A stretch of 64,000 bases of DNA. Origin: Flavivirga aquatica. GTDB lineage: Bacteria; Bacteroidota; Bacteroidia; Flavobacteriales; Flavobacteriaceae. Both the position numbers and the translations under genes were made by a program. Under the pieces are notes generated by a model. That model was not told the origin of the DNA and did not search any database. It saw nothing but the letters and a program-made list of their open reading frames with translations. Position 1 is the first letter of the stretch, and the number at the start of each line of letters is the position of its first letter. The DNA lies in contig NZ_MDJD01000049.1 in assembly GCF_001747085.1 (NCBI RefSeq), positions 1-64,000 of the forward strand. Reading direction: 5' to 3'. This document shows positions 55,859-64,000 of this stretch, piece by piece.

Positions 55859-56566
55859 TTAGCAACCGCCAGACCAATGTATTAAGGTGTAATCACCTAA
55901 AATAGTAATTGTAAAACCGCAACCAACATCGTCTCTTTCTACAACGATTGTTGGTAGCGGTTTTTTGTAATATGTTACATTAAAATCTTTATAACTAGGA
56001 CAAAAAATAGTACCTAATGTAAATGCTTGTAAAATATTTAGTTTATTGGGTATACTTAAATCTTCAGTACCGCCACCTTCTCCATTCCAAAACGTGTAAG
56101 TAACACCACCATTTTTATAAGATATTTGCCCAGATTTCATACAGCTACTAGGTTCATTGTCGTTTTCACAACCTTCATATTTCTCATATACTATGGTTTG
56201 AGTTTCAGTAAAAAGACGATCTAAATAAAACGTTAAATTTGTGCTAGATATGTTTAGAGGTGGTGTATTAGATAAATAACCAGCAAATGCATATCCAGTT
56301 TGGTTTTTATAGCTTATTTCAACCCAATTATCAGTATATTCAAAACCAGAGAATTCACTAACAGTAATTACTTCAGATGTTTTAGAAATAAAAGAAACAC
56401 TTTTGCCGTATGGTATTATAGTTAATTTTTAAGCATTTTTATTAGGTGCATTTCTTAAACTTAAACCACTTTTTGCCCACACATAATAAGGAAGGGTTTT
56501 AACTTCTTGAGCTAATAAAAATTTAACACTAAATAAGCAAATAAATGAAAGAGCTAGATACTTCAT
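55859..56566 (-). pseudogene. SH3-domain exported protein interrupted by one in-frame stop
   Basis: From ATG 56566 the frame encodes a signal peptide (LLAQ) and an SH3b-like unit (YYVWAKSGLSLRNAPNKNA), then meets TAA at 56429-56431 (codon 46, probably once CAA for Gln). The same frame then runs without any other defect for 189 codons (KLTIIPYGKSVSFISKTSEV, WVEISYKNQTGYAFAGYLS, then a second beta-rich domain) to the stop at 55859. Everything but the single stop looks intact. A recent mutation, a sequencing error or readthrough would explain it. Confidence 0.72.
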
Positions 56567-56678
56567 AATCAATTCAAATTTGAAATAAAGGTAAGTTTTA
56601 AGTGTGGATAATTTCAGTATTCAATAAAAAAACGCGATTTTAGCCATAATATCGTTTAATAACGACTCAATAGATTTT

Positions 56679-58229
56679 ATGACATTTCGATTTTTTATAC
56701 CTGTATTACTTCTAAATATTGGAATTGGTTTTTCACAAGAACGAGACACAATTCCATCTCAAAACCAACAAATTAAAGACTCTTTAATTGATAGAACGGT
56801 TAAATCTGTTAAAGCAATTCAATTTGAAGGAGATAGTACTTCTATTAAAAATTTAAAAGATAATGAGTTTGCTGCTAAACTAGATGAAAAATGGTTTAAA
56901 GAACTATATGACAATGCATTGTTTGATACTATTTATAAATCTGTAACAGAATTAAAATTTAATCCAGTAGATTATCCAGAATTACCAACAGATACGCTTA
57001 AAGCTAGATTAAAAGAACTAGATGCAAGAACACCTTTTAATGTAGAATATAACCCTGCGCTAGAAAGTGTTATAAAATCGTATTTAAAAAATAGGAGAAA
57101 GGCCATTCAAAAACTTATAAGATTAAGTGCTTTTTACTTTCCTATGTTTGAGCAAGAATTGGACAATTATAATATTCCTCTTGAAGTAAAATATTTAGCA
57201 ATAGTAGAATCTGCATTAAAACCAAGGGCAAAATCTAGAGTAGGAGCAACTGGTTTGTGGCAATTTATGTTTAGTACAGGTAAAATGTATGGTTTAGATG
57301 TAAGTAGTTATGTTGATGAGCGAAGTGATCTTATAAAATCTACAGAAGCAGCTTCAAAATATTTAGCAAAATTATACGAGATTTTTGGAGATTGGGATTT
57401 GGCATTAGCAGCATACAATTCAGGTCCAGGAAATGTAACAAAAGCAATAAGACGGTCGGGAGGTTATCAAAACTATTGGAATATAAGACATAATTTACCA
57501 CGTGAAACAGCTGGATACTTACCAGCTTTTTTAGCTAACATGTACATTTTTGAATTTGCTGAAGCTCATGGTTTTAAAAAGTACAAGCCTGAAGTGGCTT
57601 ATTTTGAGACAGACACTGTTAGAGTGAAACAAATGATAACACTTGATCAAGTCTCAGAAGTAACAGGAACTCCTGTTGAAAAGCTTCAGTTTTTAAATCC
57701 ATCATATAAATTAGATATAATTCCTTTTATCAAGGATGAAAATTATACATTAAGGTTACCTATTGATGTTATTGGTGATTTTGTAAATAATGAAGATAAG
57801 ATTTATGCATTTGCTAAGGCTGAGTTTGATAAAAGAGAAAAACCATTACCTCAATTTTTTAATGCACAAGATAGAGTAAGATACCGTGTGAGGTCTGGTG
57901 ATTATTTAGGTAAAATATCTAGGAATTTTGGAGTTAGAGTGAGTCAAATAAAAAAATGGAATGGTTTAAGAAGTAATAATTTAAGAATAGGACAACGCTT
58001 AACTATTTATCCTAGAAAACCATATGTAGTAGCTTCTTCCGTTAAAAAATCTAAAAAAGTAAAACCTATTTCTGGAAAAGCTATAACTTATACAGTCTTA
58101 AGTGGAGACTCACTTTGGAGTATTTCACAAAAATTCCCTGGAGTTTCTGTTCAAAATATTAAAGATTGGAACGGTATTAGTAGTAATAAATTAAAACCAG
58201 GAATGAAACTTAAAATATCTAAAGGATAA
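56679..58229 (+). CDS. MltD-like lytic transglycosylase with two LysM domains
   Basis: This secreted enzyme cleaves the glycan strand of peptidoglycan without water. The signal peptide (1-19, ending GFSQ) is followed by an N-terminal helical region and the SLT domain (about 160-290). Glu 177 in LAIVESALKPRAKS is the likely catalytic residue. GATGLWQFM and ALAAYNSGPGNV are SLT motifs. LysM modules are near 410-452 and 468-514. The layout is MltD-like. DUF4837 follows 20 bp downstream. Confidence 0.9.
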   Translation: MTFRFFIPVLLLNIGIGFSQERDTIPSQNQQIKDSLIDRTVKSVKAIQFEGDSTSIKNLKDNEFAAKLDEKWFKELYDNALFDTIYKSVTELKFNPVDYPELPTDTLKARLKELDARTPFNVEYNPALESVIKSYLKNRRKAIQKLIRLSAFYFPMFEQELDNYNIPLEVKYLAIVESALKPRAKSRVGATGLWQFMFSTGKMYGLDVSSYVDERSDLIKSTEAASKYLAKLYEIFGDWDLALAAYNSGPGNVTKAIRRSGGYQNYWNIRHNLPRETAGYLPAFLANMYIFEFAEAHGFKKYKPEVAYFETDTVRVKQMITLDQVSEVTGTPVEKLQFLNPSYKLDIIPFIKDENYTLRLPIDVIGDFVNNEDKIYAFAKAEFDKREKPLPQFFNAQDRVRYRVRSGDYLGKISRNFGVRVSQIKKWNGLRSNNLRIGQRLTIYPRKPYVVASSVKKSKKVKPISGKAITYTVLSGDSLWSISQKFPGVSVQNIKDWNGISSNKLKPGMKLKISKG

Positions 58230-58249
58230 ATTCCTAAAAATTAAAACTT

Positions 58250-59230
58250 ATGAGAAGATATATTCTTTTTTCGGTATTATCATTAATGATATTAACGGCT
58301 TGTGGAGATAAAAAAAAATCGAACAAAACATTTCTTCCAGACTCTTCAGGTACTATTAATAATGTATCTGTCGTTACAGAAAATGAATTTTGGAATGGTC
58401 GAGTAGGAGAAGCTATAAGAAATGTTTTAGCTAAGCCTATATATGGTTTACCGCAAGATGAACCTACATTTACTATTAGTCAAATACCACCAGCAGTTTT
58501 TTCTGATTTTGTAACAAAGAATAGAACCGTTTTAAAAATTGAAGTGAATAAAGAAGCTGGCATAAAATTTTTAAAAGATGTTTATGCAAAACCTCAAAAA
58601 GTTATAGTTATTTCTGGGAAAACTAAAGAAGACATTATTAATGTAGTTACAGAAAATGAGTCTAAAATAATTGAAGTATTTAGAAATGAGGAATTAGCAG
58701 AAAGACAACGCCAAATGGCTAAATCACCTCATAGCTTTAAAGTTATTAAAGAAACATTAGGTTTGACTGTAGATTTTGCTTCTGTTTATAGAATGGCAAA
58801 ACAAACAGATAACTTTTTATGGATTAGAAAAGATATTACTACAGGAACTTCTAATTTGATGATTTATGAGCTACCTATTAATGCTATTAAAAGAAATGAT
58901 AGCGTTGTAAATCAAATAATAAAAATTAGAGATTCTATAGGCAAGGTTCACATAGAAGGCCCTATAGAAGGTTCTTATATGATTACTGAAAATGCCTATA
59001 CACCATTTCATGGAGAGACTGTTTTAGATAATAAACCGACTTTAGAAACAAAAGGTATTTGGGATGTTAAAAATGCACGTATGGGTGGTCCTTTTATTAA
59101 TTACGCTATTGAAGATAAAATTAATAAACGTTGGATCGTTATTGAAGGTTTTGCATTTGCGCCTTCAGTTGAAAAACGAAACTATATGTTAGAGCTTGAA
59201 TCTATAATTAAATCTATTAAAATAGATTAA
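58250..59230 (+). CDS. DUF4837 lipoprotein
   Basis: The 326-residue protein has a lipobox (MILTAC, Cys 18) and the DUF4837 features SVVTENEFWNGRVGEAIRN, PIYGLPQDEPTFTISQIP and FLWIRKDITTGTSNLMIYE. The function is unknown. It is cotranscribed with the MltD-like gene, suggesting a cell-wall role by linkage only. A strong terminator follows. Confidence 0.87.
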   Translation: MRRYILFSVLSLMILTACGDKKKSNKTFLPDSSGTINNVSVVTENEFWNGRVGEAIRNVLAKPIYGLPQDEPTFTISQIPPAVFSDFVTKNRTVLKIEVNKEAGIKFLKDVYAKPQKVIVISGKTKEDIINVVTENESKIIEVFRNEELAERQRQMAKSPHSFKVIKETLGLTVDFASVYRMAKQTDNFLWIRKDITTGTSNLMIYELPINAIKRNDSVVNQIIKIRDSIGKVHIEGPIEGSYMITENAYTPFHGETVLDNKPTLETKGIWDVKNARMGGPFINYAIEDKINKRWIVIEGFAFAPSVEKRNYMLELESIIKSIKID

Positions 59231-59242
59231 TAAAGATTTCTT

Positions 59243-59283
59243 ATAAACATAAAAACCAGCATTCTGCTGGTTTTTATGTTTAT
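59243..59283. terminator. Bidirectional terminator
   Basis: A 19-bp perfect stem (59243-59261 with 59265-59283) around TTC separates the convergent DUF4837 and tatA genes. Confidence 0.85.
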
Positions 59284-59297
59284 AAATAAAATAGGTT

Positions 59298-59486
59298 TTA
59301 TTCTTTTTTATCGTCTTTAGACTCTTCCTCTTCTTTACTAGCGTCTTTAAATTCTTTAATACCGCTACCTAATCCACGCATTAATTCTGGTATTTTTTTA
59401 CCTCCAAATAAAAGCAAAACAATAACTACAATTAGTGCAATTTGCCATGGACCAATCATTCCTAAATATATACTTGATGATATCAT
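59298..59486 (-). CDS. tatA: Twin-arginine translocase subunit TatA/TatE
   Basis: The 62-residue protein has an N-terminal membrane helix (about 10-27; [20 protein letters not shown]), the [20 protein letters not shown] amphipathic helix and a charged tail, which is the TatA pattern. TatA forms the pore for folded proteins. tatC is not nearby. Confidence 0.93.
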   Translation of the reverse strand: MISSSIYLGMIGPWQIALIVVIVLLLFGGKKIPELMRGLGSGIKEFKDASKEEEESKDDKKE

Positions 59487-59588
59487 AACTATTTCTTTTG
59501 TTACGCAAAGTTAATAATTAAAGTTTAATAAAGTCGTTTTAAGAATAACTTTAGCATGTAGAGAGTCAAGTCTTGTGATAATTTTATT

Positions 59589-59596
59589 TAATTTTG
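59589..59596 (+). promoter_or_regulatory. -7 element very close to the M23 peptidase start
   Basis: TAATTTTG matches TAnnTTTG, only 8 bp before ATG 59605, so a transcript from it would have almost no leader. No good -33 element is seen. Confidence 0.4.
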
Positions 59597-59604
59597 TTTT
59601 CAAC

Positions 59605-60477
59605 ATGAAAAAAGAGAAAAAAGAATCTAAAAAAATAAAACGTAAATTACTCGATAAATATCGATTGGTTATACTTAATGAAAACACATTTGAAGAGCGT
59701 CTTTCATTCAAGTTAAACAGATTAAATGTTTTTGTGTTTGGTTCATTATTGTCCATATTTTTAATCACTTTAACATACTTATTGATTGCGTTTACACCGC
59801 TTAGAGAGTATATTCCAGGGTATTCATCGACAGCTTTAAAAAAGAAAGCCATGTTTTTAAATTATACGGCAGATTCTTTACAACAAAAGGTCGATTATAA
59901 CCAACGCTATTACGAGTCCATAAAAAAAGTGCTAGAAGGCGAGGCTAATGAAGTTGATTTTAATAAGGACTCTATAATTAAAGCAGTGAAATTAGAAGCC
60001 AGTGAGGTCGATTTAAAACCGATAGCAGAAGACTCTCTTTTAAGAGAGAAAGTGGATAAGGAAGACAAATATAATTTGTTTGAATCTGCTACATCGTCAA
60101 CAAATTTTGTGCTATTTCCACCAGTAAGTGGAGGAACAATTAGTGAGTCGTATAATGCAAAAGAGAAACATTACGCAGTAGATATTGTGGTAGCAAAAGA
60201 CACACCTATAAAAGCGACAGCAGATGGAGTAGTTATTTTTTCAGAATGGACAGCCAATACAGGTTACGTTATAATTATTGAGCATAGTTATGGCTTAATT
60301 TCGGTTTACAAGCATAATGCTTCTTTAACAAAAGTACAGGGTGATCTAGTTAAATCTGGAGAGGTTATTGCAACTGCAGGAAACACAGGAGAGCTATCTA
60401 CTGGTCCTCATTTGCATTTTGAACTTTGGAATGATGGTTATCCTATTAATCCAACAACTTTTATAGATTTTAAATAA
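59605..60477 (+). CDS. M23-family peptidoglycan endopeptidase
   Basis: A Lys-rich N-terminus and membrane anchor (about residues 44-68) precede a coiled region and the M23/LytM domain (about 185-285). HYAVDI holds the first His/Asp ligands and GPHLHFELW the HxH pair; the other conserved GNTG region is also present. The domain cuts peptide cross-bridges of peptidoglycan, often with regulation by the coil. ATG 59605 is preferred to the upstream GTG 59575 because of the -7 element. It overlaps the GH3 gene by one base. Confidence 0.87.
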   Translation: MKKEKKESKKIKRKLLDKYRLVILNENTFEERLSFKLNRLNVFVFGSLLSIFLITLTYLLIAFTPLREYIPGYSSTALKKKAMFLNYTADSLQQKVDYNQRYYESIKKVLEGEANEVDFNKDSIIKAVKLEASEVDLKPIAEDSLLREKVDKEDKYNLFESATSSTNFVLFPPVSGGTISESYNAKEKHYAVDIVVAKDTPIKATADGVVIFSEWTANTGYVIIIEHSYGLISVYKHNASLTKVQGDLVKSGEVIATAGNTGELSTGPHLHFELWNDGYPINPTTFIDFK

Positions 60478-61970
60478 TGGGGTCATTAAAATCTGTTTTA
60501 GCAAAACCATTTGCTAAACGCGTTTATAAAAAAATTCAGAAATGGGCAAGAAAACCCATAGAAACACAAGAGCGTGTATTTCAAGATTTGATAGTACAAG
60601 CTACAAGCACAGAGTTTGGAAAAGACCATGACTTTGTAAGTATAAATAACTATGATGATTTTGTTAAACGTGTACCAGTAAGAGATTATGAAGCGCTTAA
60701 ACCTTATGTAGAAAAGGTTGTAGCCGGAGAAGAGGATATTCTTTGGAAAGGCAAACCTATTTATTTTGCTAAAACCTCAGGAACTACATCTGGATCTAAA
60801 TATATTCCTATTACCAAAGAAAGTATGCCTAGTCATATTGAGGCTGCAAGGAATGCTATTTTAATGTATATTCATGAAACAGGAAATAGTAAATTTGTTG
60901 ATGGAAAAATGATTTTTTTACAAGGTAGCCCTATCCTTAATGAACAAAATGGTGTTCAATTAGGTCGTTTATCAGGTATTGTAGCTCATTATGTACCTAA
61001 ATATCTTCAAAAAAATAGATTGCCTTCATGGGAGACAAATTGTATTGATGATTGGGAAACTAAAGTAGATGCTATAGTTGAAGAGACCCTACCAGAGAAT
61101 ATGACTATTATTTCTGGAATTCCATCTTGGGTTCAAATGTATTTTGAAAAACTCCAGGAAAAAACAGGTAAAAAAGTAGGTGCTATTTTTAAAAATTTCA
61201 ATCTATTCATTTTTGGAGGGGTTAATTATGAACCTTATCGAGCTAAGTTTGAAAATTTAATAGGAAGAAAAGTAGATAGTATAGAACTATACCCAGCTAG
61301 TGAAGGTTTTTTTGCCTTTCAAGATAAACAAGATGAAAAAGGGATGCTGCTTCAGTTAAACTCGGGTATTTTTTATGAATTCATAAAAGCAGATGAGTTT
61401 TTTAATGAAAACCCTAAACGAATTACCATTAAAGATGTTGAGGTCGATGTAAATTATGTCATGATTATTTCTACTAATGCAGGGCTTTGGGCATATAATA
61501 TTGGAGATACAGTTCAGTTTACTTCAACAAAACCTTATCGTGTTATAGTTTCAGGTAGAATAAAACACTTTATTTCGGCTTTTGGAGAACATGTTATTGG
61601 TAAAGAAGTAGAACAAGCTATACAAGAAGCGCTTTTAAATTCAACAGCAAGTGTCTCAGAGTTTACTGTGGCTCCACAAATAAACCCTAAAGAAGGTTTG
61701 CCGTATCATGAATGGTTTATTGAGTTTGAAAATGAACCTGAAGACCTTTCAGCTTTAGCTAAAAAAATTGATGAATCTCTTCAAAAACAAAACACATATT
61801 ATTTTGATTTAATTCAAGGTAAGGTATTACAACCTTTAAAAATTAATAAAGTTAAAAAATCAGGATTTCAAGAATATATGAAATCTATAGGTAAATTGGG
61901 TGGACAAAATAAATTACCTAGATTATCTAATGATAGAAAGATTGTAGAAGGCTTTTCACAAATTAATTAG
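60477..61970 (+). CDS. GH3-family acyl-acid-amido synthetase-like protein
   Basis: The 497-residue protein belongs to the GH3 family, whose plant members adenylate auxin or jasmonate and attach amino acids. The adenylate-forming motif FAKTSGTTSGSKYIPIT (about 98-114), FGGVNYEPY, YPASEGFFA and YRVIVSGRIKHFISAFGEH are visible. Bacterial GH3 proteins, common in Bacteroidota, have an unknown substrate. The start overlaps the M23 stop (TAATG). Confidence 0.9.
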   Translation: MGSLKSVLAKPFAKRVYKKIQKWARKPIETQERVFQDLIVQATSTEFGKDHDFVSINNYDDFVKRVPVRDYEALKPYVEKVVAGEEDILWKGKPIYFAKTSGTTSGSKYIPITKESMPSHIEAARNAILMYIHETGNSKFVDGKMIFLQGSPILNEQNGVQLGRLSGIVAHYVPKYLQKNRLPSWETNCIDDWETKVDAIVEETLPENMTIISGIPSWVQMYFEKLQEKTGKKVGAIFKNFNLFIFGGVNYEPYRAKFENLIGRKVDSIELYPASEGFFAFQDKQDEKGMLLQLNSGIFYEFIKADEFFNENPKRITIKDVEVDVNYVMIISTNAGLWAYNIGDTVQFTSTKPYRVIVSGRIKHFISAFGEHVIGKEVEQAIQEALLNSTASVSEFTVAPQINPKEGLPYHEWFIEFENEPEDLSALAKKIDESLQKQNTYYFDLIQGKVLQPLKINKVKKSGFQEYMKSIGKLGGQNKLPRLSNDRKIVEGFSQIN

Positions 61971-62039
61971 GGTAAGAATTGTTTTAAAATACATGTTCTT
62001 CTTATATGTGTAGGTAAAACCTTTCAGAACCATATAGGC

Positions 62040-62069
62040 TTGTAGGGAAAAGTAATTGTGTTATTTTTG
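62040..62069 (+). promoter_or_regulatory. Complete Bacteroidota promoter for gmd
   Basis: TTG (62040-62042), 19 nt, TATTTTTG (62062-62069). Both the -33 and -7 elements match with the standard spacing; the ATG is 36 bp downstream. Confidence 0.7.
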
Positions 62070-62104
62070 TTAAAAAAGAAGATATTAATATTAAATTATA
62101 AGAA

Positions 62105-63223
62105 ATGCAAAAAAAGATAGCGTTGATTACTGGTGTTACTGGACAAGATGGAGCTTACCTTAGTGAGTTTTTATTAAAAAAAGGTTACGAAGTTCATGGC
62201 GTTAAAAGAAGAGCATCTCTTTTTAATACCGATAGAATAGATCACTTATATCAAGACCCGCATGTAGAAGACCGTAATTTTTTCCTTCATTATGGAGACC
62301 TTACAGATAGTACTAATTTAACAAGAATTATTCAAGAAGTTCAACCAGATGAGATATATAATTTAGCAGCAATGAGCCATGTTCATGTATCCTTTGAGAT
62401 GGCAGAATATACCGCTAATGCAGATGGTATAGGAACATTAAGAGTTTTAGAAGCGGTTAGGCTTTTAGGTCTTGAGAAGAAAACAAGAATTTATCAAGCA
62501 TCAACTTCAGAGCTTTATGGTAAAGTTCAAGAAGTTCCTCAAACAGAAACAACACCTTTTTATCCTAGAAGCCCATATGCTGTTGCAAAAATGTATGCAT
62601 ATTGGATAACTGTTAATTATAGAGAAGCCTACGGGATGTATGCTTGCAATGGTATTTTGTTTAATCATGAATCTCCCATTAGAGGAGAAACTTTTGTTAC
62701 ACGTAAAATTACTAGAGCGACTTCAAAAATAGCTTTAGGACTTCAAGATAAAGTGTTTTTAGGGAATTTAGATGCTAAAAGAGATTGGGGCCATGCTAAA
62801 GATTATGTTCGAATGATGTGGATGATTCTTCAAGCAGATGAAGCAGAAGATTGGGTGATTGCAACAGGTAAAACAACATCGGTTAGAGATTTTGTTAGAA
62901 TGTGTTTTTCGCATATTGGTGTTGAATTAGAGTTTAAGGGAGAAGGAGTTAATGAAAAAGGATATATAAAGGCATGTAATAATCCAAAATATAATATTGA
63001 AATAGGAAAAGAAGTTATTGCTATTGATGAAAAATATTATAGACCAACAGAAGTTGATTTGCTTATTGGAGATGCTACTAAAGCTAAAGAAAAATTAGGG
63101 TGGATACCAGAATATAATTTACAAGATTTGGTGGATGATATGATGAGTAGTGATATAAAACTCATGAAAAAAGAACAATTTCTTCAAGAAGGAGGCTATA
63201 GAATAAAAAACTATTTTGAATAG
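62105..63223 (+). CDS. gmd: GDP-mannose 4,6-dehydratase
   Basis: GMD turns GDP-mannose into GDP-4-keto-6-deoxymannose, the first step to GDP-L-fucose. The Rossmann motif [14 protein letters not shown] (about 9-22), the catalytic Thr in the STSELYGKV region and [15 protein letters not shown] with the Tyr-x3-Lys pair (about 158-162) are present. [19 protein letters not shown] is also diagnostic. fcl follows 4 bp later. Confidence 0.96.
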   Translation: MQKKIALITGVTGQDGAYLSEFLLKKGYEVHGVKRRASLFNTDRIDHLYQDPHVEDRNFFLHYGDLTDSTNLTRIIQEVQPDEIYNLAAMSHVHVSFEMAEYTANADGIGTLRVLEAVRLLGLEKKTRIYQASTSELYGKVQEVPQTETTPFYPRSPYAVAKMYAYWITVNYREAYGMYACNGILFNHESPIRGETFVTRKITRATSKIALGLQDKVFLGNLDAKRDWGHAKDYVRMMWMILQADEAEDWVIATGKTTSVRDFVRMCFSHIGVELEFKGEGVNEKGYIKACNNPKYNIEIGKEVIAIDEKYYRPTEVDLLIGDATKAKEKLGWIPEYNLQDLVDDMMSSDIKLMKKEQFLQEGGYRIKNYFE

Positions 63224-63227
63224 TGTT

Positions 63228-64000
63228 ATGAATAAAGATTCTAAAATATATGTTGCTGGTCATAGAGGGCTTGTAGGAAGTGCTATTCTTGAAAACCTTA
63301 AAAAAAAAGGCTATTCAAACATTATTACCAAAACACATAAAGAGTTAGATTTAACAAAACAAATAGATGTAGCTAATTTTTTTGATAGAGAAAAACCTGA
63401 ATATGTAATTTTAGCAGCAGCTAAAGTAGGAGGTATAGTAGCAAATAATACCTATAGAGCTGAATTTATTTATGAAAATATGATGATTCAGAATAATGTG
63501 ATTCATCAAAGTTATTTAAGTAAAGTCAATAAATTATTGTTTTTAGGAAGTACTTGTATTTATCCTAAAAATACGACTCAACCAATGAAAGAGGAGTATC
63601 TATTAACAAATACTTTAGAGTACACTAATGAGCCCTATGCTATTGCAAAAATAGCTGGTATAAAAATGTGTGAGAGTTATAATTTACAATATGGCACTAA
63701 TTTTATATCGGTAATGCCAACTAATTTATATGGACCGAATGATAATTTCGATTTGGAAAAGTCTCATGTATTACCAGCATTGATTAGAAAAATTTATTTA
63801 GCAAAATTACTATCAGAATCAAAAGAAGACGATGTAATTAAAGATTTAAATTTAAGCTCAATAGAAGAAGCTAAAAAATATTTAGAGAAGTTTGGCGTAA
63901 CAAAAGATAGTGTGGAAATTTGGGGAACAGGAAAACCTATGCGTGAGTTTTTGTGGAGTGAAGATATGGCAGAGGCATGCGTTTTTATTATGGAAAACAG
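63228..64000 (+). CDS. fcl: GDP-L-fucose synthase (partial, runs off the window)
   Basis: Fcl (WcaG) epimerises and reduces the GMD product to GDP-L-fucose for surface glycans. From ATG 63228 the frame reads [18 protein letters not shown] (NADP-binding Rossmann), [27 protein letters not shown] and [15 protein letters not shown] with Tyr and Lys of the SDR catalytic triad, and stays open for 257 codons to the edge. The C-terminus is missing. Cotranscribed with gmd. Confidence 0.95.
   Translation, partial: MNKDSKIYVAGHRGLVGSAILENLKKKGYSNIITKTHKELDLTKQIDVANFFDREKPEYVILAAAKVGGIVANNTYRAEFIYENMMIQNNVIHQSYLSKVNKLLFLGSTCIYPKNTTQPMKEEYLLTNTLEYTNEPYAIAKIAGIKMCESYNLQYGTNFISVMPTNLYGPNDNFDLEKSHVLPALIRKIYLAKLLSESKEDDVIKDLNLSSIEEAKKYLEKFGVTKDSVEIWGTGKPMREFLWSEDMAEACVFIMEN

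Overview
The window is a 64 kb piece of an AT-rich chromosome from a member of the Flavobacteriaceae (Bacteroidota). The evidence is the gene content: T9SS type A and type B sorting domains, a TonB-dependent receptor paired with a DUF4249 lipoprotein, a glutaminyl-tRNA synthetase fused to a YqeY domain, DUF4175, DUF4837, DUF2652, head GIN and OmpH/Skp-like proteins. Promoters also carry the Bacteroidota -7 element TAnnTTTG instead of a sigma-70 -10 box, and no useful Shine-Dalgarno sequences are seen. Genus cannot be decided from the sequence alone.

Layout. 0-4.6 kb (+ strand): the tail of an unknown gene, rnpA, an S41 C-terminal processing protease, an OmpA-like protein and a T9SS-exported leucine-rich-repeat protein. 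4.6-9.1 kb (- strand): a DinB-like protein, a frameshifted outer-membrane gene, then two GNATs, a CDF metal exporter and rpiB as a tight operon. 9.1-9.86 kb is a very AT-rich gene-free stretch with a cluster of DnaA-box-like 9-mers; genes diverge on both sides, so it is a candidate replication origin. 9.86-15.05 kb: a secreted T9SS protein, RNase R, a GIN-domain protein and a LysE-type exporter. 15.05-23.85 kb is an accessory zone of degraded insertion sequences (IS3, IS1595 and IS5/IS1182-like fragments, and a 149 bp MITE-like element). Inside it sit an intact TPR/HTH membrane regulator and two intact T9SS cargo proteins.

23.87-37.56 kb is housekeeping: tRNA-Cys, folB, glnS, TPM, DUF1761, a FemAB/GNAT-like enzyme, SPFH, an outer-membrane barrel, gltX, DUF4175 and ybeY. 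37.56-42.5 kb holds mnmG and a methyltransferase gene set among five palindromes that match the ParB site parS. The methyltransferase, together with an upstream parS and a downstream 43 bp tail, was tandemly duplicated, and the second copy has decayed. An OmpH/Skp-like lipoprotein, an IS5-type remnant and an unrecognised three-gene overlapping cassette (44.3-45.2 kb) follow.

45.6-51.8 kb looks like an envelope regulon. A TonB-dependent receptor and DUF4249 lipoprotein operon is followed by an operon of ECF sigma factor, anti-sigma-like membrane protein, DUF4097-like surface protein and outer-membrane barrel. Both operons begin with the same two-part promoter (ATGCAACCAT, then TGTCTAT, same spacing), which suggests that the sigma factor drives both. 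51.9-64 kb: a small PLDc_N protein, holB, DUF2652, pgk, an SH3 protein interrupted by one stop codon, an MltD-like lytic transglycosylase, DUF4837, tatA, an M23 peptidase, a GH3-family protein, and gmd followed by a truncated fcl (GDP-fucose synthesis for surface polysaccharide).

The most unusual features are the parS cluster and its duplicated unit, the candidate origin 28-32 kb away, and the shared ECF promoter. No CRISPR array or rRNA gene was seen.
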